Positions 28,529-37,244 of a stretch of 64,000 nucleotides of DNA are shown in pieces. The translations under genes were made by a program, and so were the position numbers. Each line of letters starts with the position of its first letter. Within the stretch, counting starts at the first letter, position 1. The notes under the pieces were generated by a model. The model was not told the DNA's origin. It did no database searches and saw nothing but the letters and a program-made list of their open reading frames with translations. The DNA is taken from contig NZ_KB911821.1 of NCBI RefSeq assembly GCF_000383675.1, forward strand, positions 868,001-932,000, read 5' to 3'. This DNA is from Terracoccus sp. 273MFTsu3.1 (lineage in GTDB: Bacteria; Actinomycetota; Actinomycetes; Actinomycetales; Dermatophilaceae).

Positions 28529-28873
28529 GTGAGCGTGACCACGTTGAGCACGACCCCGCAGGAGGTCTCCGCCTGCGGCACCTCTCTCGTCGACGTCCTC
28601 GACCGCGTGGAGGCCGACCGCCGGGCCGTACTGCTCAAGGCCCTCGCCGACCCCGTGCGCCTCCAGCTGCTCAGCATCATCAGCGCCGCACCCGGGCGCG
28701 AGGCCTGCGTGTGCGACATGACCGAGGCCGTGCAGGTCTCCCAGCCGACCGTCAGCCACCACCTCAAGACCCTGGTCGACGCGGGCCTGCTCACCCGCGA
28801 GCGCCGTGGCAGCTGGGCGTGGTTCCGGCTCGACGTCGAGCAGCTCGCCGCGGTGCGCGGCTTCCTGGCCTAG
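28529..28873 (+). CDS. arsR: ArsR-family repressor (arsR2)
   Basis: 114 residues from a GTG with GGAAGGTGAAC upstream. ALADPVRLQLLSIISAAPGR and ACVCDMTEAVQVSQPTVSHH give the winged helix with the C-x-C arsenite site; Cys16 (SACGTS) may be the third ligand. It is about 40% alike to arsR1 by eye, especially around the recognition helix, but has a different N-terminus. It is divergent from acr3-arsC and presumably represses it and itself. Having two ArsR copies around one efflux system suggests the locus was assembled from two units. Confidence 0.93.
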   Translation: MSVTTLSTTPQEVSACGTSLVDVLDRVEADRRAVLLKALADPVRLQLLSIISAAPGREACVCDMTEAVQVSQPTVSHHLKTLVDAGLLTRERRGSWAWFRLDVEQLAAVRGFLA

Positions 28874-28889
28874 CGCGCCGGTTCGGGCC

Positions 28890-29729
28890 TCACATCTCCT
28901 CGTGGGTGTCCGGGTCGCCCCCGAAGAGGCGCCCGTCCGCGCGCGCGAGCGCCGAGATCGCGGTGACCTCGGCCTGGCTCAGCTCGAAGCCGAAGATGTC
29001 GAGGTTGGCGCGCTGCCGCTCGGGGTCCGACGACTTCGGCAGGGGCACGACGCCGAGCTGCACGTGCCAGCGCAGGATCGCCTGGGCCGGGGTGACCCCG
29101 TGAGCCTGCGCGGCGGCAGCGACCGGATCGGCCGCGAAGGGGGCGTTCCGCTTGCCGAGCGGGCTCCACGCCTCGGTGACGACCCCGAGCCGCTCGTGGA
29201 CCGCGCGCAGACGCTCCTGCGGGAAGAGCGGGTGCAGCTCGACCTGGTTGAGCACCGGCGTGACACCCGTCGCCTCGATGACGTCGGCGAGGTGCTGCTC
29301 GGTGAAGTTGCTGACGCCGACCGACCGCACGAGGCCGCGTTCGCGACACTCGACGAGCGCCCGATAGGCGTCGGTGTAGAGCCCCACGCTCGGGTTGGGC
29401 CAGTGGATGACGGCGACGTCCACCTGCTCGAGGCCGAGGCGCTCGAGCGAGCCCTCGACGGAGGCGATGGCACGGTCGTACGCGTGGTCGCGCCCCGGCA
29501 CCTTCGTCTGGACGACGATCTCGTCGCGAGGCACCCCCGAGCGGCGGATGGCCTCGCCGACCTCCGCCTCGTTGCCGTAGTTGACCGCCGTGTCGAGCAG
29601 TCGGTAGCCGGCCTCGAGCGCCGACACTATGGCGCGTATGCCGTCCTCGCCCGTGAGCGGGTACGTGCCGAAGCCGGTGGCGGGGAGCGTCGTGCCGTCG
29701 CCGAGGGTGCGTGCCGGAACCTGGGTCAT
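28890..29729 (-). CDS. Aldo/keto reductase
   Basis: 279 residues, TIM-barrel NADPH-dependent reductase. The tetrad is visible: Asp and Tyr in LLDTAVNYGNEAEVG, Lys in IVVQTKVPG and His in VAVIHWPNP. GVSNFTEQHL and PLPKSSDPERQRANLDIFGF are the substrate loop and NADPH-phosphate-binding Lys-Ser-x-x-x-R. It belongs to the AKR5-like group (2,5-diketo-gluconate reductase type) of bacterial enzymes. The substrate is an aldehyde or ketone not otherwise defined. It carries a copy of the dispersed word at 29636, where GGC-ATA uses the very rare Ile codon. Confidence 0.95.
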   Translation of the reverse strand: MTQVPARTLGDGTTLPATGFGTYPLTGEDGIRAIVSALEAGYRLLDTAVNYGNEAEVGEAIRRSGVPRDEIVVQTKVPGRDHAYDRAIASVEGSLERLGLEQVDVAVIHWPNPSVGLYTDAYRALVECRERGLVRSVGVSNFTEQHLADVIEATGVTPVLNQVELHPLFPQERLRAVHERLGVVTEAWSPLGKRNAPFAADPVAAAAQAHGVTPAQAILRWHVQLGVVPLPKSSDPERQRANLDIFGFELSQAEVTAISALARADGRLFGGDPDTHEEM

Positions 29730-29801
29730 GGGTCCAACCTAGGCACTCGGCGGGCCCGGGGCGCGAGGGCCGGCCGACCCGCGGCAGAGGTCGCTCGCGA
29801 G

Positions 29802-30611
29802 TCAGGGGTCGAGCAGCGACGCCATCCTCCTGGCCACGAGCTCCGTGGCGCGCCGGGGTGCGAGTCGGGTCAGCCGGTCGAGCATCCGGGCGTCCTTGCC
29901 GATGACGACGCGGAAGCGTCCCTCCCCGACGCCGTCGACGATGATCCGGCGGGCCGCCTCGACCGGTGAGGTCATCGACGTCGGGGCGTCCTCGTCGGCG
30001 GAGGCGCCGCCCGGCACCGGCACACCGCTGTGCCCGCCGATGTCGGTGGCGACTCCACCCGGGAAGACGCACGTCACCGCCACCGACGTGCCGCGCTGCT
30101 CGGCCCAGAGCCCCTCGGTGAGGAGCATGACGGCGGCCTTGCTCGCGCCATAGACCGTCTGACCGGGCACGGGCGCGAAGGCGCCCATGCTCGAGACGTT
30201 GACGACGCACGCCTGCGGACGGGTCACGAGGTGAGGGAGGAACGCCTTGACGGTGTGGACGACGCCCCAGAAGTTGACCGCCATGACCTTGTCCATCGCG
30301 GCGAGGTCGAGCTCGGAGAAGGGCACGAAGGGCTGGATGATGCCGGCGACGTTGAGCAGTCCGTCGACCCTGCCGTACACGTCGACGACCGCGACCGCGA
30401 GCGCCTCGACGGCGGCGCGGTCGGTCACGTCGACGACGTGGGTGCTCAGCCGGTCACCGGCCCGGGCCGCCTGCACCGTCTCGGCGAGCCCGTCGGCGCG
30501 CAGGTCGACGGCCGCGACGCGCGCGCCTTTCGCGAGCAGACCCAGCACGACCTCGCGACCGATGCCGTTGCCACCCCCGGTGACGACGAAGACCCTTCCC
30601 TCGATCTCCAT
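29802..30611 (-). CDS. Short-chain dehydrogenase/reductase
   Basis: 269 residues, classical SDR. VFVVTGGGNGIGREVVLGLL is the TGxxxGxG cofactor loop, DLRADGLAE after the second strand suggests NAD(H), GLLNVAGIIQ is the NxAG motif and VVNVSSMGAFAPVPGQTVYG then ASK gives the Ser-Tyr-Lys catalytic set. The C-terminus has a charged extension (RRATELVARRM) as in membrane-associated SDRs. GGAGGGGAG lies upstream of the ATG. Possible substrates include lipids or alcohols. Confidence 0.93.
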   Translation of the reverse strand: MEIEGRVFVVTGGGNGIGREVVLGLLAKGARVAAVDLRADGLAETVQAARAGDRLSTHVVDVTDRAAVEALAVAVVDVYGRVDGLLNVAGIIQPFVPFSELDLAAMDKVMAVNFWGVVHTVKAFLPHLVTRPQACVVNVSSMGAFAPVPGQTVYGASKAAVMLLTEGLWAEQRGTSVAVTCVFPGGVATDIGGHSGVPVPGGASADEDAPTSMTSPVEAARRIIVDGVGEGRFRVVIGKDARMLDRLTRLAPRRATELVARRMASLLDP

Positions 30612-30864
30612 GACCCTCTCCCCTCCGGCCACGCGCCGGTGACCGCTCTCCCGGCCGACCGCCGACGGCGTCTCGGTCCGGTCCCTCTTCGATCCTCCTC
30701 CGTGCCGCACCCCTCGGCGGGCAACTGTGACGCAGCTGCCCTCACCCACCCCGAGGGACGCGCCCGGGGGCCCCGACGCGGCACGACCCGCTCGCCCCGG
30801 AGGATGATCGTGAGCGACCCCGGCGACCGAGCGGGGACGTCGACGACGAGGAGGGCGACCACCC

Positions 30865-31230
30865 ATGCCGCAGGACCGCGGACGCTTCCCACGATCCGTC
30901 TTCGAGCACGGCGAGGACCCCGACCCCCGCTTCAGCCTCGCCAACGAGCGCACCTTCCTCGCCTGGATCCGGACCGGGCTCGCTTTCGTCGCGGCCGGGC
31001 TCGCCGTCGAGGCCCTCCAGCTGCCGGTCACCGAGTGGCTCCGCGTGACCATCTCCCTCCTGCTCGTCCTCGCCGGGATGGCCGCCACGGTGCAGGCCTG
31101 GCTCTCGTGGGTGCGCACCGAGCGCGCCATGCGGCGCCTCGCCCCGCTGCCCTCGTCGGGCCTCAAGCTGCCCATCGCACTGCTGCTCGGGCTCGTCGCC
31201 CTCGCCGTCGTCGTCGGCTTGCTGCTGTGA
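30865..31230 (+). CDS. DUF202 membrane protein (YidH-like)
   Basis: 121 residues. RFSLANERTFLAWIRTGLAF is the DUF202 hallmark, followed by two more hydrophobic segments (about 55-80 and 95-118), so three membrane spans. Function of the family is unknown. The stop overlaps the start of another DUF202 gene (GTGA), so the pair is one unit, as often seen for YidH/YidG. Confidence 0.92.
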   Translation: MPQDRGRFPRSVFEHGEDPDPRFSLANERTFLAWIRTGLAFVAAGLAVEALQLPVTEWLRVTISLLLVLAGMAATVQAWLSWVRTERAMRRLAPLPSSGLKLPIALLLGLVALAVVVGLLL

Positions 31231-31568
31231 CCTCGCCGGCGGACCCCGGGCTGCAGGCGGAACGCACCTCGCTCGCCTGGCGCCGCACGGCGCTCTCGGT
31301 GGCCGTCGGCTCGCTCGTCGCGATGCGGGTGCTCCCCCCGCAGCTCGGACCCCTCGGGTATGCCGTCGCCCTCCTCGGCCTGCTGTGGAGCGTCGACATC
31401 GCACTGACGGCACGACGTCGCTACCGCGACGGCAGCCGCCTCGTGCGCCTGCGTGACGACCCGGACGGTCGCGCGGTGGCCGCGGTGCCGATCGCGAGGA
31501 CGGCCGCGATCGCCGGCGTCCTCGCGATCGGAGCCCTCGCACTCGTCATCGTCATCGCGAGCCGCTGA
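31227..31568 (+). CDS. DUF202 membrane protein, second of pair (YidG-like)
   Basis: 113 residues from a GTG overlapping the previous stop. LQAERTSLAWRRTALSVAVG is a DUF202 core with a shorter N-terminus; three hydrophobic stretches follow. The pair with the preceding gene suggests a heteromeric membrane complex. Downstream lies a strong inverted repeat built on the dispersed word. Confidence 0.9.
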   Translation: MTSPADPGLQAERTSLAWRRTALSVAVGSLVAMRVLPPQLGPLGYAVALLGLLWSVDIALTARRRYRDGSRLVRLRDDPDGRAVAAVPIARTAAIAGVLAIGALALVIVIASR

Positions 31569-31569
31569 C

Positions 31570-31613
31570 GACCTCGTATGCCGTGTCCCCTCCGACACGC
31601 GGCATACGAGGTC
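31570..31613. terminator. Hairpin terminator with paired GTATGCCG words
   Basis: Arms GACCTCGTATGCCG-TGTC (31570-31587) and its complement with a two-base bulge (31594-31613), loop of six bases. It lies between convergent DUF202 and MMPL genes and would serve both. No T-run follows. The word GTATGCCG occurs in each arm. Confidence 0.75.
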
Positions 31614-31620
31614 GGCGACG

Positions 31621-33828
31621 TCACGGGGCGGTCTGGACCGCCGGTCGCTCGGCACCCTCAGGGTCACCGGATCCGCTTGCGGGACGAAGCTTCTCGCCCT
31701 CGATGTCGACGTTGGGCATGACGCGGTCCAGCCACCGCGGCAGCCACCAGGCCCTGTCGCCCAGGAACGACATGACCGCCGGGACGAGGGACAGGCGCAC
31801 GACGAAGGCGTCGACCGCGACCCCGAACGCGAGGGCGAAGCCCATGGACTTGATGATCGGGTCCTCGACGAGGACGAAGCCGGCGAAGACCGACATCATG
31901 ATGAGCGCCGCGGCGACGACGACCCGAGCACCGTGCCCGACACCGGCGACGACCGCCTCGCGCGCGGTCTCCCCGTGCACGAAGTCCTCGCGCATCCGCG
32001 AGACGAGGAAGACCTCGTAGTCCATGGCCAGACCGAAGAGGATGCCGATGAGCAGGATCGGCAGGAAGCTGACGAGCGGCCCGGCAGTGTCGAGCCCCAC
32101 GAGCGAGGACAGCCAGCCCCACTGGAAGATCGCGACGGTCGCTCCGAACGCGGCACCGATCGTCAGGAGGAAGCCGAGGGTCGCCGTGAGCGGCACGAGC
32201 AGCGACCGGAACATCAGCATGAGCAGGACGAAGCCGAGCCCGACGACGACGAGCAGGTAGACGGGCAGGGCCGCGGAGAGCTTGTCGGACACGTCGACGC
32301 CGACTGCCGTGACGCCGGTGACCGAGATCTCGGCTCCGGTCGCGCCGGCCGTCACGGCGAGAGCCGAGCGCAGGTCGCGGACGAGGTCGAAGGTCGCCTC
32401 CGCCGTGGGGCCTGACCTCGGGATGACCGCGAGGATCGTCGTGCGTCCGTCGGCGCTCGTCTGCCCGGGCGCGACGGCGAGCACGTCGGACAGGCCGGAG
32501 GCCGCCTTGGCCGCACCCTCCGTGGCCTGCTGCACCTGCTGCTGGGTGTCGCCGTGGACCACCATGACGAGACGGCCGTTGAAACCCTCGCCGAAGCCGT
32601 CCGAGATGAGGTCGTAGGCGATCCGCTTGCTGCTCGCGGCCGGCGCCGTGCCGTCGTCCGGCAGGGCGAGGCGCATGCCGGCGGCCGGTAGCGCGACCGC
32701 GCCGAGGACGACGATGCCGGCGAGGAGCACCGGGACGCGGTGCCGCACCGTGAAGCGGCCCCAGGCGAAGCCGCGGTTGTCGGCCCCCTCGTCGAGGTCC
32801 GTGCCGGCGGCGTCGGCCCGGCGCTGCCGGCGTGAGAGCACCCGGTCGCCGGCGAGACCGAGCAGGGCCGGTAGCAGCGTCACGGCCACGAGGACGGCGA
32901 CGAGCACGGTCCCGGCCGCCGCGAGGCCCATCGCGGTGAGGAACGGGATGCCGACGACCGACAGGCCCGCGAGGGCGATGATGACGGTGAGGCCGGCGAA
33001 GACGACGGCGGTGCCGGCGGTGCCGACGGCACGCCCTGCCGCCTCCTGGCGCTCGAGGCCGAGGGCGAGGTTGTGCCGGTAGCGCGAGGTGATGAAGAGC
33101 GAGTAGTCGATGCCGACCGCGAGACCGAGCATGAGCGCGAGCACCGGAGTCACGCTCGAGAGCTCGACGGCGTGCCCGACGATGAGCAGCCCGATCATGC
33201 CGACGCCCACCCCGATGAGCGCGTTGACCATCGTCATGCCCGCCGCGACGAGCGAGCCGAAGGTGATGACGAGCACGACGAGCGCGACGAGGACGCCGAT
33301 GCCCTCGGTCGAGCCGATCTCGGGTGTCGCGAGCAGGGGCTCCCCACCGGCGGCCACGGCCCAGCCGCTCGGGGCGCCGTCGCCGAGCGCCTCGTAGGCA
33401 GAGCGCTGCTCGGCGGTCAGCTCGTCGGCCGTCCGGTCGAACTGGACCGTGACGAGGCCGTAGCGGCCGTCCGGGCTGAGCGCCTTGGTGTCGAAGGGGC
33501 TGAGGGCACCGACGACCCCCGGGACCTTTCCGGCCCGCGCGACGACGTCGTCGACGACCGCCTTGCCGGCAGGGGCGACGACGGTCTGCCCCTCGGGCGC
33601 CCGGACGACGACGGTGCCCGAGGCCCCGCTCGCCTGCGGGAACTCCTTGGCCAGCGCCTCGAGGGCCCGCTGGGACTCGGTGCCGGGGATCGTGACGCTC
33701 GAGGTCGGGGCACTGCCGAGCGTCAGCAGCACACCGGCGAGCACGGCGAGAAGGACGAACCAGGCGGACGTGACGACGCCGCGACGACCGAACGCGAGAC
33801 GTCCGATCCGGTAGAGCAGGGTGGCCAT
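31621..33828 (-). CDS. MMPL-family (RND-like) transporter
   Basis: 735 residues with two repeats, each a membrane segment, a large extracytoplasmic loop and five more segments. GIDYSLFITSRYRHNLALGL in the first half and GLAMDYEVFLVSRMREDFVH in the second are the MMPL Asp-Tyr motifs for proton relay. Mycobacterial relatives move lipids or siderophores; others export drugs. It is divergent from a TetR gene, and a palindromic operator lies just upstream of its start, so it is likely induced by a TetR ligand. Start at ATG 33828. Confidence 0.93.
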   Translation of the reverse strand: MATLLYRIGRLAFGRRGVVTSAWFVLLAVLAGVLLTLGSAPTSSVTIPGTESQRALEALAKEFPQASGASGTVVVRAPEGQTVVAPAGKAVVDDVVARAGKVPGVVGALSPFDTKALSPDGRYGLVTVQFDRTADELTAEQRSAYEALGDGAPSGWAVAAGGEPLLATPEIGSTEGIGVLVALVVLVITFGSLVAAGMTMVNALIGVGVGMIGLLIVGHAVELSSVTPVLALMLGLAVGIDYSLFITSRYRHNLALGLERQEAAGRAVGTAGTAVVFAGLTVIIALAGLSVVGIPFLTAMGLAAAGTVLVAVLVAVTLLPALLGLAGDRVLSRRQRRADAAGTDLDEGADNRGFAWGRFTVRHRVPVLLAGIVVLGAVALPAAGMRLALPDDGTAPAASSKRIAYDLISDGFGEGFNGRLVMVVHGDTQQQVQQATEGAAKAASGLSDVLAVAPGQTSADGRTTILAVIPRSGPTAEATFDLVRDLRSALAVTAGATGAEISVTGVTAVGVDVSDKLSAALPVYLLVVVGLGFVLLMLMFRSLLVPLTATLGFLLTIGAAFGATVAIFQWGWLSSLVGLDTAGPLVSFLPILLIGILFGLAMDYEVFLVSRMREDFVHGETAREAVVAGVGHGARVVVAAALIMMSVFAGFVLVEDPIIKSMGFALAFGVAVDAFVVRLSLVPAVMSFLGDRAWWLPRWLDRVMPNVDIEGEKLRPASGSGDPEGAERPAVQTAP

Positions 33829-33888
33829 CGAGGTGACTCCAAGGGTCTCGAGGTGCTTCGGTGCCGGGCGTCGCTGACCAGCGATCCT

Positions 33889-33912
33889 CAAGTTAACCGT
33901 TCGGCTAACTTG
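33889..33912. promoter_or_regulatory. Candidate TetR operator
   Basis: A 24-base inverted repeat with perfect outer arms CAAGTTA and TAACTTG and inner CCG/CGG pairs. It lies in the MMPL-TetR divergent region, 61 bases before the MMPL ATG. It is unusually AT-rich against this genome. Likely target of the adjacent TetR. Confidence 0.8.
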
Positions 33913-34040
33913 ATGACAAGCCGATCGGCCGGCTCCGCTAGGGTGACGCGCACCACGCCGTGCCCGTCGACGGCCACCACCCGCGGCGCGGTGGTCGACG
34001 GCATACGGCACCCGCGTGGACGACCGACGAGGAGGCGACC

Positions 34041-34601
34041 ATGGCGCGACCCCAGGCCCCGCGGGGCCACGGCCGCCGGCGCGTCATCGAGGCTGCCGTC
34101 GAGCTCTTCGCCGAGCACGGCGTCACCGGGACGTCGTTGCAGATGATCGCCGACCACCTCGGGGTCACCAAGGCGGCGGTCTACTACCAGTTCCACGCCA
34201 AGGAGGACATCGTCCTGGCCGTCCTCGAGGAGGCGCTCGTCGACATGACGGCCTTCGTCACGGCCGCCGAGGCGGAGGCGACTCCCGACGCGGCCGCGAC
34301 CGCAGCGCTGCGGGGCCTCGTCGACCTCATGATCAGCCACCGCCAGGTCGTGGCCGCGCTGATGCGCGACCCCGAGGTCGAGCGCATCATGGCCGGCCAC
34401 GAGGACCTCACCTCGCTCATCGGACGACTGACCTCCCTGCTCCTCGGGCCGTCGCCCGACCTGCGGCGTCGGATCGCCGTATCGGTCGTCGGGGCCGGCG
34501 TCGCCCAGGCCGGGATCGACCCGATGCTCGCCGACGTCGACGACGAGACGCTGCGTGCCGAGCTGCTCCGGCTCGGTCCGGCGATGCTCCCCCACGACTG
34601 A
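34041..34601 (+). CDS. TetR-family repressor
   Basis: 186 residues. The N-terminal HTH reads GRRRVIEAAVELFAEHGVTG then SLQMIADHLGVTKAAVYYQF, a standard TetR DNA-binding domain; the C-terminal 120 residues form the helical ligand domain. GAGGAGG lies 7 bases before the ATG. Divergent from MMPL with a palindrome between them, so it probably controls the exporter and itself. Ligand unknown. Confidence 0.93.
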   Translation: MARPQAPRGHGRRRVIEAAVELFAEHGVTGTSLQMIADHLGVTKAAVYYQFHAKEDIVLAVLEEALVDMTAFVTAAEAEATPDAAATAALRGLVDLMISHRQVVAALMRDPEVERIMAGHEDLTSLIGRLTSLLLGPSPDLRRRIAVSVVGAGVAQAGIDPMLADVDDETLRAELLRLGPAMLPHD

Positions 34602-34611
34602 CGCCGCCGGT

Positions 34612-35031
34612 TCAGAGGTCGCTGAGGTCCACCGACGTCAGTCCCCAGATGACGAGCACGTCGAGGGCGATGATGATGATCCCCCAGAGCGGGTAGTGCG
34701 GCAGCCACAGGAAGTTCGCGAGTGCCGACAGCACCGCGAGCGCGACGCCGACCGACCGGGCCAGCAGGTTGCCGGTGAAGATGAAGCCACCCGCGACGGC
34801 CGCCGCCAGGCCGATGACCATGTGGAACCAGCCCCACGCGGTCGCGTTGAAGGTGAAGACGTAGCTCGGCGTGCTGACGTAGAACTCGGGCCCGTTGACG
34901 ACGGCGACGAGGCCCTCGACGAACTGGAACAGACCCACGACGAGCATGATCGTCGCGGCGAAGGTGCTCGCGCCCGCAGCCCAGAGCGTGCGGGCACGGC
35001 GAGTGGGGGCGGTGGGACTGGCGCCTGCCAT
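34612..35031 (-). CDS. Four-span membrane protein (DUF7144-like)
   Basis: 139 residues. Four hydrophobic segments (about 20-40, 62-82, 85-103, 113-132) with FQFVEGLVAVVNGPEFYV and WGWFHMVIGLAAAVAGGFIF, the typical motif of a family common in actinobacteria and annotated as DUF7144. Function unknown. Convergent with the TetR gene (10 bases apart), so not co-regulated. Confidence 0.82.
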   Translation of the reverse strand: MAGASPTAPTRRARTLWAAGASTFAATIMLVVGLFQFVEGLVAVVNGPEFYVSTPSYVFTFNATAWGWFHMVIGLAAAVAGGFIFTGNLLARSVGVALAVLSALANFLWLPHYPLWGIIIIALDVLVIWGLTSVDLSDL

Positions 35032-35099
35032 GGCGTCCTCCGTTCAGGTTTCTTTCTGGCGGTCAGGTTCGGGCGGATGCTCTTGCTGCTGAAGGCCGC

Positions 35100-37067
35100 T
35101 CAGGCGAAGACCCCCTCGCGGAACTCCTCGCGCACACGCACCGCGGCCTGGATGGCCTGCATCTGCTCGTCCGTGCACTCGAGGTCGTAGACGTCGCGGA
35201 TGAACTCAGGCAGGTCGGCCCGGTAGTCGTGGGCCCAGGCCCTGAAGGAGCCCGGCACCTGTGCGTTCTTCATGTCGACGAGCGTCTGGAAGAAGGTCGT
35301 GACGGGACGCCACCGCATCCCCGCGGGTATGCCGCGTGGCGACCGCAGCGGCACCTCCTCGCGGCGCGGCCGGTCGGGTCCCAGCCAGGAGGGTCTGCGG
35401 TTGAGCAGGTCGGGGCCGAACTTCGTGACGCCGTCGTTGTCGTGGCTCAGGAGCACGTAGCGCAGCCGGTCGCGGGCCTCCTGCCCCAGGGCGACGAGCT
35501 GCTCGTGGTCGTTGACGACGGTGACGAGGCTCGCGTCCACGTCGGGGCGCGGGGCGCCCGTCACCTCGTGCATCCACTTGCTGCCACCCGGCGTGCCGAT
35601 CCACAGGGCCCGGTCGATCCCGAGGGCCTGCGGCCCCAGGGTGCCCCAGCCGAGCAGCACGTCCTGGCTCGTGTGCGCACCGAGCGACTCGCCGAAGAGC
35701 ACGACCTCAGGCCGCTCGTCCGGGGCCATGTCGCGCACCCGCTGGAAGATGCGCAGCCACAGCAAGCGGTTCTGCTCGCGCGCGTCGCGGACCTTGCCGA
35801 GCGACAGAGGCGACGGGCGCTTGGAGTACTGCATCGTGACGCTCGCGACGTCGCCGCGGGTGAGGTACTGGGCGGCGGCGATCGCGACGTAGTTGACGTA
35901 GCCCGTCCCGGTGGGCGACACGAGCATGAGCAGCGAGCGTGACCAGGCGTCGGTGCGGTCCATCTCGGCGATGGCGAGCTCGACGCGCTCGGTGGGTGTC
36001 GCCGCGCTGTCGAGACCGACGAAGACCTGCACGGGGTGGGCGCGGGCGCGCTCGCCCATCACCGTCGCGATCGAGAGGTCGGGCGGGGTCCGGCCGTCGG
36101 GCAGCGGCTGGCGGTCGGTCACGGGTTCGGGTCGCACGTAGGTGACGGCGTGCCGCCGCCCCTCCCGCCCCAGCGACTCCCACGACACGAGGCTCGCGGG
36201 GTCTCCGCTCGTCATCGGGTGCGTCCAGACGCCGGGTGCGGCCTGCATCCACGGGTCCACCGTCGTCGTCACTGCTTCGATCCGCTGCATGACCCGGGTC
36301 CAGAGCGCGCTGACGGCCAGGCCCGCGCCGGCCACGAAGGCCGCGTGCGAGGCCAGCTGCCAGGCCAGCCCGGCACCGGGCGCCTGCCCGGGTGCGAGCC
36401 GGCGCACCTGTTCGGCGGTCCACCGTTCGACCCAGCCCGCGCCGTAGAGCACCGCGAGGACGCCACCACCGGCGGCCAGCCCACGGAGGGTGGGCACGTC
36501 GTCGACGGTGTCGAGCCCTGTCTCCGAGGCGGACTCGCGCCGGACCCGCTCGATGAGCGCCGAGGTGGCCAGCCCCACCGGGATCGACAGCGGCAGGGCG
36601 GCGAGACGTCCGTCCGCACCGACGGCCCGATCGAGCCGGCGCGCGCCGGCCGTGGCTCCGATGAGCACGGACCCGCACAGGCCCGTGGCGCCCATCCGCC
36701 ACGCCCCCTGTCGCAGGAGCCCGTCCTTCGCCGTCGCGACGCCACGCCGGTCGAGGTAGGCCGCAAGGCCGAGTCCCAGCGGTGCCATGACGAGCTCGCA
36801 CCCCAGGGCGGCGGCGGACCGGCGGCGCTCGTCGGACCATCCGTCCGGGAAGACGGGCCAGGTCGCTGCGGCGTTCGCGACGACGTCGATGACGTCCTGC
36901 GAGGAGAGCGCGACGAGGTAGTGGGCGCCTGTCGACAGGCCGGTGATGATGCCCTGGTCCTGCCAGGAGCGCTTCGACAGCGACGGCGCCAGCGTCGACG
37001 GCGTGACGAAGGAGGCCATGACGAGGCCGACCTTCTGCCCGGTGTGGACGAAGTCCGACTGCTCCAT
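35100..37067 (-). CDS. Membrane alpha/beta-hydrolase (Abhydrolase_9 type)
   Basis: 655 residues. The N-terminal half has about five hydrophobic segments; the C-terminal half has a hydrolase core with nucleophile LFGESLGAHTSQDVL (G-E-S-L-G) at about residue 470, SLLMLVSPTGTGYVNYVAIA before it and HDNDGVTKFGPDLLNRRPSW after. This two-part organisation is that of the PF15420/PF10081 pair found in mycobacteria. It probably acts on a lipid ester at the membrane. ATG chosen because GGGAGGG precedes it. Substrate unknown. Confidence 0.87.
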   Translation of the reverse strand: MEQSDFVHTGQKVGLVMASFVTPSTLAPSLSKRSWQDQGIITGLSTGAHYLVALSSQDVIDVVANAAATWPVFPDGWSDERRRSAAALGCELVMAPLGLGLAAYLDRRGVATAKDGLLRQGAWRMGATGLCGSVLIGATAGARRLDRAVGADGRLAALPLSIPVGLATSALIERVRRESASETGLDTVDDVPTLRGLAAGGGVLAVLYGAGWVERWTAEQVRRLAPGQAPGAGLAWQLASHAAFVAGAGLAVSALWTRVMQRIEAVTTTVDPWMQAAPGVWTHPMTSGDPASLVSWESLGREGRRHAVTYVRPEPVTDRQPLPDGRTPPDLSIATVMGERARAHPVQVFVGLDSAATPTERVELAIAEMDRTDAWSRSLLMLVSPTGTGYVNYVAIAAAQYLTRGDVASVTMQYSKRPSPLSLGKVRDAREQNRLLWLRIFQRVRDMAPDERPEVVLFGESLGAHTSQDVLLGWGTLGPQALGIDRALWIGTPGGSKWMHEVTGAPRPDVDASLVTVVNDHEQLVALGQEARDRLRYVLLSHDNDGVTKFGPDLLNRRPSWLGPDRPRREEVPLRSPRGIPAGMRWRPVTTFFQTLVDMKNAQVPGSFRAWAHDYRADLPEFIRDVYDLECTDEQMQAIQAAVRVREEFREGVFA

Positions 37068-37244
37068 GAGCCCTCCCGGCACTGACCGGCTGCAGGTGGA
37101 CCCGACGTCACACCCGCCCACCTTCGAGCATGGTCACGCGGGGACGCGTTGCGCTCACCCCACCAGGGTGATCTTCGGGCGCGTCGGGCAGCCTTCTGCG
37201 CCAAGGGGTGCCCATCGGGCGTCAGCCGTGAGCATCATGGATCC

